17,651 bases of DNA. Source: Flammeovirgaceae bacterium UBA2786. Its GTDB lineage: Bacteria; Bacteroidota; Bacteroidia; Cytophagales; Cyclobacteriaceae. The translations under genes were made by a program, and so were the position numbers. Under the pieces are notes generated by a model. That model ran no database searches, had not been told where the DNA came from, and saw nothing but the letters and a program-made list of their open reading frames with translations. Where the stretch lies: NCBI GenBank assembly GCA_002352225.1, contig DEIA01000081.1, positions 1 through 17,651 on the forward strand. The letters run 5' to 3'. Positions 1 through 5,156 of this stretch are shown piece by piece. The stretch's first letter is position 1. Each line of letters starts with the position of its first letter.

Positions 1-52
1 TCCGCGATCTCGATTTCGTGGTACTAAACAGATTCCGGCACAAGGCCGGAAT
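1..52. repeat. Interspersed palindromic repeat, cut by the left window edge
   Basis: Positions 32-52 form a perfect 8-bp hairpin (ATTCCGGC, loop ACAAG, GCCGGAAT). It is preceded by TCCGCGATCTCGATTTCG at the window edge, which looks like the right arm of a second hairpin whose left arm lies outside. Two GC-rich hairpins joined by a spacer with 'ctcgatttcg' is the layout I know from short intergenic palindromic repeats in many bacterial genomes. No T-run follows the hairpin, so a simple intrinsic terminator is less likely. A second copy was not seen in this window, so the repeat call rests on its form and on resemblance. Confidence 0.5.
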
Positions 53-274
53 AACATTCCAATCTTAATTTGACTTTTGAGACAGCCTCTTCTAATTTTT
101 CATAGAGCTTAAATTGGCTGCTTTTACTAAGCCTGCCATAGGCATGGTTACAATTGCGGCATTTCCCGAATAATTAGTCCCCTTCCTGTTGCCGGTCACC
201 TTTCTAATTACCTTTTAACCTGCAAAAAAAGAGAATTATGTATTTCAAGTTTAATTTAGTATGTTTATGTTAAA
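53..274. other. Non-coding AT-rich stretch
   Basis: No convincing gene was found on either strand between the left-edge repeat and the first small ORF; stop codons are frequent in all frames. The only promoter-like string is TATGTTTA at 260-267, one base from the Bacteroidota -7 consensus TAnnTTTG, with no clear TTTG about 19 nt upstream. The stretch probably serves as the leader or promoter region for the small plus-strand ORFs that follow. Confidence 0.4.
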
Positions 275-288
275 TTGATAAAAATCAA
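275..288. promoter_or_regulatory. FNR/CRP-type palindrome
   Basis: TTGAT-AAAA-ATCAA matches the textbook FNR/ANR box (TTGATnnnnATCAA) at all ten fixed positions, and the symmetry extends one base on each side (ATTGAT...ATCAAT, 274-289). It ends 6 nt before the ATG of the first small ORF. At that spacing it cannot be a class II activator site for a promoter of that ORF. It would act either as a repressor site or as an activator site for a start near position 323, serving the downstream genes. The binding protein is not in the window, and the site could be a chance AT-rich palindrome. Confidence 0.4.
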
Positions 289-294
289 TAAGTT

Positions 295-411
295 ATGAAA
301 CTGAAAATAACTCCAGCCAAAGTTTATTACAACAAGCCAAAAGTGTTGATGTTATTGGTGGCTGCTTGCTTTGCAGCCTACTTTATTGCGAGATTTATTG
401 TTGAATTTTAA
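295..411 (+). CDS. Small single-pass membrane protein (38 aa)
   Basis: An ATG-started ORF of 38 codons. The product begins with a basic stretch (MKLKITPAKVYYNKPK), followed by one hydrophobic segment at about residues 17-36 rich in Leu, Val, Ala, Phe and Ile, and ends in VEF. This fits a positive-inside N-terminus and one membrane span. It is followed after 33 nt by another tiny membrane ORF on the same strand, and both precede the exported basic protein at 587. I do not recognise the family. The ordered charge-then-hydrophobic layout and the tandem arrangement argue for a real gene, but at this length a chance ORF is possible. Confidence 0.45.
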   Translation: MKLKITPAKVYYNKPKVLMLLVAACFAAYFIARFIVEF

Positions 412-444
412 GCTTTGACAACCTCACGCAAAAAGAAAAGCCTC

Positions 445-552
445 ATGCCCGTTAAGGGTTATTTTGAACGAGCCCGCATGTTCGGCTATGTTACGTTGCT
501 TGTAGCATTGGCCATTTTAGCGTACTACCTGTACCAATACTTCACCTCCTGA
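445..552 (+). CDS. Small single-pass membrane protein (35 aa)
   Basis: An ORF of 35 codons from ATG at 445. The product starts MPVKGYFERARMFGY and then has a hydrophobic span at about residues 14-31 (VTLLVALAILAYYLYQYF). The purine run AAAAAGAAAAG lies just before the ATG. An in-frame TTG at 415 would add ten residues including KKK, but ATG is preferred because of that purine run. It sits 33 nt after the 38-aa ORF and 34 nt before the gene at 587, so the three may share a transcript. The family is not recognised. Such proteins often act as subunits or regulators of membrane complexes, but nothing here identifies a partner. Confidence 0.45.
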   Translation: MPVKGYFERARMFGYVTLLVALAILAYYLYQYFTS

Positions 553-586
553 AATATCTTTCCAACAGCAGCGTTCTTTAGCTGCT

Positions 587-955
587 ATGCAAAAATTATT
601 AATCTGGACTCTAACCAGTCTGTTGGCTATTAGTGTGCCCTGGCTATCGCAAGCACAAACTACGCTTGGCGATAAAGCCCCTGAAGACATTCAGGTTCAT
701 TCTAAAAAACTTAAACCTACTCGTCAGCAAAGCAAAAGGCAAAAAATTTTGCTGAAGAAAGCAAAAGTAAAACACACGGCACAATATGAGTTTTATGCCC
801 GTGTGGAGAAAGCAGCCAAGGAAAAACAAAAGCTATTAAAAAAACTGGCAGCACCACAATACTCCAATCCGCTTTACTATGGTCATAAAAAGATGCCAAA
901 AAAAAATCCACCTTATAAAATGCAGTACTGCAAAGAATGTGGCATCCGTCATTAG
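587..955 (+). CDS. Exported Lys-rich protein with C-terminal CKECGIRH motif
   Basis: The 122-aa product has a clear Sec signal peptide (MQKLL, a hydrophobic core, likely cleavage after SQAQ near residue 24). The mature part is strongly basic, with many Lys residues between 37 and 90, some in heptad-like spacing suggesting helix. It ends in YCKECGIRH, a CxxC pair followed by His, which could bind metal or form a disulfide. There is no lipobox, so a periplasmic or secreted protein is expected. I recall similar short basic proteins with this tail in Cytophagales, always of unknown function. It follows two tiny membrane ORFs on the same strand. Existence is well supported; function is unknown. 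Confidence 0.75.
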   Translation: MQKLLIWTLTSLLAISVPWLSQAQTTLGDKAPEDIQVHSKKLKPTRQQSKRQKILLKKAKVKHTAQYEFYARVEKAAKEKQKLLKKLAAPQYSNPLYYGHKKMPKKNPPYKMQYCKECGIRH

Positions 956-980
956 GTTATAAAATCTGAAAGAGAACAAC

Positions 981-988
981 TAATTTCG
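981..988 (+). promoter_or_regulatory. Possible -7 promoter element for deoC operon
   Basis: TAATTTCG matches the Bacteroidota -7 consensus TAnnTTTG except at one base and lies 22 nt before the deoC ATG in the 55-nt gap after the preceding gene. No good TTTG -33 element is visible at about 19 nt upstream, so the call is tentative. Confidence 0.3.
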
Positions 989-1010
989 TTGCCGTTATTA
1001 AGCAACAGCC

Positions 1011-1673
1011 ATGGTGAATTTGGCCCAATACATTGAGCACACAAACTTAAGCCCTACGTTAACCATTGGTGCTATTGATCAGCTGGTAGATGAAGCGCGT
1101 AAGTTTAATTTTGTGGGCGTGTGTGTGCCACCTTTTTGGGTGAAACGTGCCCAACGCGAAATTGGGAATGATAACATTCAATTGGTAACGGTGGCCGGCT
1201 TTCCTTTGGGATATAGCATGACTGAAACAAAACTAGACGAAATTAAACGGGCTATCGATAACGGTGCCGATGAAATTGATGTAGTTTGGAATATAAGCTC
1301 GTTTAAAACCGGTTTACCGTGGACTAAAATTGAAATTGCAAAGTGCAGCAAACTCATTCACGATCATCAGAAAATCTTAAAAGTGATAATCGAAACAGCA
1401 TACCTGTCGGATGAAGAAATAACAGAAGCCAGTAAATTGTGTGCCGATGCCGGGGCTGATTATGTGAAAACATCAACAGGTTTTGCGCCAACAGGAGCAA
1501 ATGTTGAGCATATAAAAATTATGCGCAGGGCAGTACCCGCCACAATAGGAATTAAAGCCAGCGGGGGAATTAAAACCTATGAACAAGCAGTTCAATTGAT
1601 TGAGGCAGGTGCCGATCGGCTTGGCACTTCCTCAGGAAAAACTATAGTTACGCAAAACCTAAACCCACAATGA
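1011..1673 (+). CDS. deoC: Deoxyribose-phosphate aldolase
   Basis: A class I aldolase that cleaves 2-deoxy-D-ribose 5-phosphate to glyceraldehyde 3-phosphate and acetaldehyde, the last step of deoxynucleoside catabolism in the cytoplasm. At 220 aa it has the usual length and a TIM-barrel pattern. Visible landmarks are ADEIDVV with the catalytic Asp at 90, YVKTSTGF with the Schiff-base Lys at 153, IKASGGI with the relay Lys at 182, and the phosphate-binding GTSSG at 205-209. All key residues are present. The start is ATG; there is no strong Shine-Dalgarno, as expected in Bacteroidota. Its stop overlaps the next start in ATGA, so it is translationally linked to the aldehyde dehydrogenase. No other deo gene (deoA, deoB, deoD) is nearby. 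Confidence 0.95.
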   Translation: MVNLAQYIEHTNLSPTLTIGAIDQLVDEARKFNFVGVCVPPFWVKRAQREIGNDNIQLVTVAGFPLGYSMTETKLDEIKRAIDNGADEIDVVWNISSFKTGLPWTKIEIAKCSKLIHDHQKILKVIIETAYLSDEEITEASKLCADAGADYVKTSTGFAPTGANVEHIKIMRRAVPATIGIKASGGIKTYEQAVQLIEAGADRLGTSSGKTIVTQNLNPQ

Positions 1674-3292
1674 GTAATTTTTTAACTAACCTGTTTCCAC
1701 AGGCAAACGAAGTGCCTGCTGCTGTTGCATTACCCCCCAACCTGGAACAACGCGAATATTTACTAGATGGTAAATTAATAACCTGGCAAGGTGATATGAG
1801 CCCTGTGCTGAGCCCGGTTTGTTTAAAACAACCTGATGGAACATTAAAGCAACAGGTAATTGGAAGTACACCGTTGCTTACTTCTAAAGAAGCGTTGGCT
1901 GCATTGGATGCTGCGGTGAGTGCGTATGACCAGGGGCATGGAGTTTGGCCAACCTTATCAGTAGCCGAGCGTATTGAGCATGTTGAAAAATTTTTGGTGA
2001 AGATGCGCGAGCAACGACAGGCGATAGTAAACCTGCTGATGTGGGAGATCGGTAAAACCCAAAAAGATTCTGAAAAAGAATTTGATCGCACGTGCGATTA
2101 CATTGCCGATACGATTAACTCGTTGAAAGAACTTGACCGTAGCTCATCGGGTTTTGTGTACGAGCAAGGTATTATGGCACAAATCAGGCGTGTACCACTT
2201 GGTGTGGCCTTGTGCATGGGGCCCTATAATTATCCACTTAACGAAACCTTTAGCACCTTGTTTCCTGCATTGATCATGGGCAACACGGTTGTATTTAAGC
2301 CAGCTAAGTATGGCGTGTTGTTAATTCGTCCGTTACTCGAAGCATTTCGTACTTGTTTTCCTGCCGGAGTTATTAATGTGATTTACGGGCGCGGTCGCGA
2401 AACAGTAGGAGCATTAATGGAGACGGGTAAAATAGATGTGTTTGCGTTTATCGGTACCAACAAAGGGGCAAATGAATTGAAGAAGCTTCACCCCAAGCCG
2501 CATAGGCTAAAAGCCATTTTAGGTTTGGATGCGAAAAACCCAGCCATTGTTTTAGCCGATGCAGACGTAAACAATGCCGTGAACGAATGCGCACTAGGCT
2601 CTCTATCGTTTAATGGCCAGCGGTGTACAGCGCTTAAAATTCTTTACGTTCATAAAAGTATTGTTGATGAGTTTTTGAAAAAACTCTCAGACGAAATTGC
2701 AAAACTGAAACCGGGCATGCCTTGGGATGCCGGAGTGGGACTTACCCCGCTACCCGAGCCCGGTAAAACCGATTACTTAACCAAGTTGGTGGAGGATGCC
2801 AAGCAACATGGCGCTAAAGTTATCAACCCGAATGGAGGAACTGTTTCGCAAACCTTTTTCTATCCGGCTTTGCTCTATCCGGTTAATGATAAGATGCGTG
2901 TATTTTATGAAGAGCAATTTGGGCCTGTGGTGCCTGTGGTGCCATTTGAAAAAGAGGAAGAAGCAATCGAATACGTGCTTAACTCCAATTTTGGGCAGCA
3001 GGTAAGTGTTTTTGGTAACAATTCTAAACAGGTTGCACGGTTAATCGATTCGTTCTCCAGCCAGGTGGGGCGTATTAACCTTAATGTGCAGTGCCAGCGC
3101 GGGCCTGATACGTTTCCGTTTAACGGAAGAAAAGATTCTGCAGAAGGAACGTTATCGGTTGCGGATGCTCTGCGTGTGTTTTCTATCCGCACATTGGTGG
3201 CTACAAAAGCTAGCGATGGGAATAAAAAAATAATCAGCCAGATTATTCAAAACCGCGAGTCGGTGTTTTTGAATACGGATTATATTTTTTAG
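1670..3292 (+). CDS. GapN-like NADP-dependent aldehyde dehydrogenase
   Basis: A 540-aa member of the aldehyde dehydrogenase superfamily, most like non-phosphorylating glyceraldehyde-3-phosphate dehydrogenase (GapN), which oxidises G3P directly to 3-phosphoglycerate with NADP. Seen: PYNYP with the oxyanion Asn at 187, VFKPA with the cofactor Lys at 210, FNGQRCTALK with the nucleophile Cys at 319, and EEQFGPV with the cofactor-ribose Glu at about 415. The usual ELGGKN motif reads GLDAKN (285-290), so the catalytic general-base Glu appears replaced by Gly285. The N-terminus (about 60 residues) and C-terminus are longer than in typical family members of about 480-500 aa. It overlaps deoC by 4 nt, which suggests G3P or acetaldehyde as substrate. 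Superfamily is certain; substrate is inferred. Confidence 0.8.
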   Translation: MSNFLTNLFPQANEVPAAVALPPNLEQREYLLDGKLITWQGDMSPVLSPVCLKQPDGTLKQQVIGSTPLLTSKEALAALDAAVSAYDQGHGVWPTLSVAERIEHVEKFLVKMREQRQAIVNLLMWEIGKTQKDSEKEFDRTCDYIADTINSLKELDRSSSGFVYEQGIMAQIRRVPLGVALCMGPYNYPLNETFSTLFPALIMGNTVVFKPAKYGVLLIRPLLEAFRTCFPAGVINVIYGRGRETVGALMETGKIDVFAFIGTNKGANELKKLHPKPHRLKAILGLDAKNPAIVLADADVNNAVNECALGSLSFNGQRCTALKILYVHKSIVDEFLKKLSDEIAKLKPGMPWDAGVGLTPLPEPGKTDYLTKLVEDAKQHGAKVINPNGGTVSQTFFYPALLYPVNDKMRVFYEEQFGPVVPVVPFEKEEEAIEYVLNSNFGQQVSVFGNNSKQVARLIDSFSSQVGRINLNVQCQRGPDTFPFNGRKDSAEGTLSVADALRVFSIRTLVATKASDGNKKIISQIIQNRESVFLNTDYIF

Positions 3293-3297
3293 AACGG

Positions 3298-3579
3298 GTG
3301 AATAATAAGAAACACCTGAATATTGCTGTTATAGGAAAAGTGCAAGGTGTATATTACCGCGCATCAACCAAACAGAAAGCCGATGCGTTGGGCGTAAAGG
3401 GTTTTGTGCGCAACCAGCCGGATGGCTCGGTTTACATAGAAGCCGAAGCTGCACCTGAAATATTAAGGCAATTTGTGGAATGGTGCCATCGTGGTTCGGA
3501 GCGGGCGCAAGTACAACACGTAGAAATCTCAGAAGCTCCGTTAAAAAACTTTATTGCATTTGAAGTGCAGAGGGGGTGA
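3298..3579 (+). CDS. acyP: Acylphosphatase
   Basis: A small cytoplasmic enzyme of 93 aa, the normal family length, hydrolysing carboxyl-phosphate anhydrides such as acetyl phosphate or 1,3-bisphosphoglycerate. The signature GKVQGVYYR (13-21) supplies the phosphate-binding loop and catalytic Arg21, and GVKGFVRN (32-39) supplies catalytic Asn39, followed by PDGSVYIEAE. The start is GTG at 3298, 5 nt after the upstream stop; no ATG lies in a workable position, and the GTG start leaves the N-terminal strand complete. The close spacing puts it in one transcript with deoC and the GapN-like gene. Its stop lies 2 nt from the stop of the convergent pcrB. Confidence 0.92.
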   Translation: MNNKKHLNIAVIGKVQGVYYRASTKQKADALGVKGFVRNQPDGSVYIEAEAAPEILRQFVEWCHRGSERAQVQHVEISEAPLKNFIAFEVQRG

Positions 3580-3593
3580 GGTTACTTCCTCGC
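3576..3593. terminator. Weak hairpin across the convergent stops of acyP and pcrB
   Basis: GTGAGG, loop TTACTT, CCTCGC pairs over 6 bp with one G-T wobble and covers both stop codons. No T-run follows on either strand, so intrinsic termination is uncertain. It is the only stem-like structure at this convergent junction. Confidence 0.25.
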
Positions 3594-4346
3594 TTCCACA
3601 CTCTGATTCCAGTCATACACCCGGTCGCTGATTTCAGTAAGCAGGTTCGGATCTTTTTCCAGCGCATTGCCAATCACAATTAAATCGGCTCCGGCCTCTA
3701 ATGCATTTAATGCTTTTTGACTGGTGTTGATTCCGCCACCTACAATTAAAGGTACGTTTACCGATTTGCGCACGGTGTTTATCATTTTGGCACTGATCTC
3801 GCGCTCGGCACCACTGCCGGCATCTAAGTAAATAAGTTTAAGTCCCAGCATTTCGCCTGCCATGGCTGTGCAGGCCGCAAGCGAATACTTGTCTTCAGGA
3901 ATAGGTGTAGTATTACTGATGTAGGCCACCGAAGTAGTTTTACCGGAATTGATAAGCATGTAACCTGTAGGCATTATTTCCAACCGGTTGTTTTTTAAAA
4001 TCGGTGCGGCTACAACATGCTGACCAATGAGCAAGTCGGGATTGCGGCCAGAGATTAACGACAAGAATAAAATAGCATCTGCAGAGGGATCAACTTGTAA
4101 TGAACTTCCTGGAAATAACACAACCGGTAATGATACATTGTCCTTAATATGTTTGATAACCTCGGCAAGGTTGGTTGTAGTTACTAAACTACCACCCACA
4201 AAAAAGAAATCGATACACGTTTCTGCGGCCAATCGGATTAACGTGTTTAAGCGAGCCGGGTCTTCAATTTTATCCGGATCAATTAATACTGCAATTGATT
4301 TTTTGCCGAGCTTATGTCGTTCCTGCAGCGTATCAAGAATCTTCAT
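3582..4346 (-). CDS. pcrB: Geranylgeranylglyceryl phosphate synthase (PcrB family)
   Basis: A prenyltransferase of 254 aa that joins a polyprenyl diphosphate to sn-glycerol-1-phosphate, the ether-lipid step known from archaea and shared by Bacteroidota and some Firmicutes homologues. TIM-barrel motifs are all visible: LIDPDK (21-26), FPGSSLQV, the SGRNP segment followed by LIGQHV, PTGYMLI, YLDAGSGA, and phosphate-binding VGGGI. The length and the GQHV and SGRNP segments fit the archaeal-like group II enzymes rather than the shorter Bacillus heptaprenyl type. The ATG at 4346 overlaps the end of the upstream 134-aa gene by 14 nt, so translation is coupled. The physiological product in Bacteroidota is not settled. 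Prenyl chain length cannot be read by eye. Confidence 0.92.
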   Translation of the reverse strand: MKILDTLQERHKLGKKSIAVLIDPDKIEDPARLNTLIRLAAETCIDFFFVGGSLVTTTNLAEVIKHIKDNVSLPVVLFPGSSLQVDPSADAILFLSLISGRNPDLLIGQHVVAAPILKNNRLEIMPTGYMLINSGKTTSVAYISNTTPIPEDKYSLAACTAMAGEMLGLKLIYLDAGSGAEREISAKMINTVRKSVNVPLIVGGGINTSQKALNALEAGADLIVIGNALEKDPNLLTEISDRVYDWNQSVEARK

Positions 4347-4737
4347 GCTTTTCTTTACGGTTACTCAGGTATTCTGATAGTTTATCTTTTGCAATATCTA
4401 GTAGCATGAAGGTAGCCTGATTTACTAACCGATCGCCAATCTGCGATATAAATGAAGGCGGTGAATAAGAAGACGCAGATTCAAAATCAGGTTCAGTATT
4501 TTGAACCGTAGCCTTTGCCTCGGTTTTATTTCTTTTCTTTTTCTTTTTGGATGAGCCAAGTTGGGTTATGAGTAAATACGTAACCGCCAAGGTGCCACCA
4601 ATTATTAAAGCATTCTTTACAACCTTTTCGGTTTTATCGGACATGGCTTTTACTTCGCGTTGCAGTTCTTGCTTGTGGCGATCAGATGCCTCAATTAATC
4701 TTTTCTTTTCGGGGTCCTGCGTTTCAAGCAATTCCAT
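4333..4737 (-). CDS. Single-TM protein with coiled-coil N-terminus
   Basis: A 134-aa protein of unknown function. Residues 1-38 are charged and probably helical (DPEKKRLIEASDRHKQELQ). One membrane span follows at about 39-60, then a basic KKKKKR patch at 64-69, a low-complexity Ser/Glu/Pro linker, and a C-terminal amphipathic helix at about 98-127. The layout recalls YtxH-like stress or envelope proteins of Bacteroidota but no diagnostic motif is visible. Its start lies 1 nt after the stop of the holin-X-like gene, and its end overlaps pcrB by 14 nt, so the three genes form one tight unit. The basic patch should lie on the cytoplasmic side. Confidence 0.8.
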   Translation of the reverse strand: MELLETQDPEKKRLIEASDRHKQELQREVKAMSDKTEKVVKNALIIGGTLAVTYLLITQLGSSKKKKKRNKTEAKATVQNTEPDFESASSYSPPSFISQIGDRLVNQATFMLLDIAKDKLSEYLSNRKEKHEDS

Positions 4738-4738
4738 A

Positions 4739-5104
4739 CTATTTTCCTTTTCGTTTCATCAGGGCGGCCATGTATTGCTCAAAGGCGTGGCCAATTTTTT
4801 TTCGGAAGACAATAAAAATGAGGCAGGGCAATCCATAAATACCAGCCACAATCCAATATCCAACATAAGGTTGTTCGAAATAACTATTTAAAAAATGAGC
4901 TAATCCTACGCTAAAAAATAACAGAAATAAAATGGATAGCAGCAGGATGGCTGCAATCATCAGGGCTTGTGCCAGCACCCGGCTTACATCTTCACGTATT
5001 TCAATCTTAAATAATTCGAGGCGTGTTTCCAGGTAACCCGATAGATTATCCACCAGGTTATCTAGCCGCAGAAATTTGAAAATGGTGTCTTTAATGCCTT
5101 CCAT
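4739..5104 (-). CDS. Holin-X-like (phage holin family) membrane protein
   Basis: A 121-aa protein with an amphipathic N-terminal part (about 1-45, containing LETRLELFKIEIRED) and two membrane spans (about 47-72 and 81-100) separated by a short loop, ending in a basic tail MKRKGK. This is the pattern of the putative holin-X family (PF07332), which despite its name is usually chromosomal and not linked to phages. ATG at 5104 is chosen over an in-frame TTG at 5125, because the seven extra residues (SILPPY region) add nothing recognisable. It lies 1 nt upstream of the single-TM gene and 52 nt downstream of the transporter gene. No lysis genes are nearby, so phage lysis is unlikely. Confidence 0.75.
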   Translation of the reverse strand: MEGIKDTIFKFLRLDNLVDNLSGYLETRLELFKIEIREDVSRVLAQALMIAAILLLSILFLLFFSVGLAHFLNSYFEQPYVGYWIVAGIYGLPCLIFIVFRKKIGHAFEQYMAALMKRKGK

Positions 5105-5156
5105 ATAGGGAGGCAATATACTCAATTTGATTCAGGGCAAAGGGCTACCCGGGGCA

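Noticed and set aside
32..52. Hairpin as an intrinsic terminator
   Set aside because: No T-run follows on either strand and the loop and flanks fit a repeat unit better; no gene end is visible in the window to its left.
4739..5104. Holin-X-like gene as evidence of a prophage or lysis cassette
   Set aside because: No endolysin, spanin, tail or integrase genes are nearby, and this family is usually chromosomal; the neighbours are housekeeping or envelope genes.
5105..5125. TTG start at 5125 for the holin-X-like protein
   Set aside because: The ATG at 5104 keeps the whole recognisable protein and the seven added residues have no family likeness.
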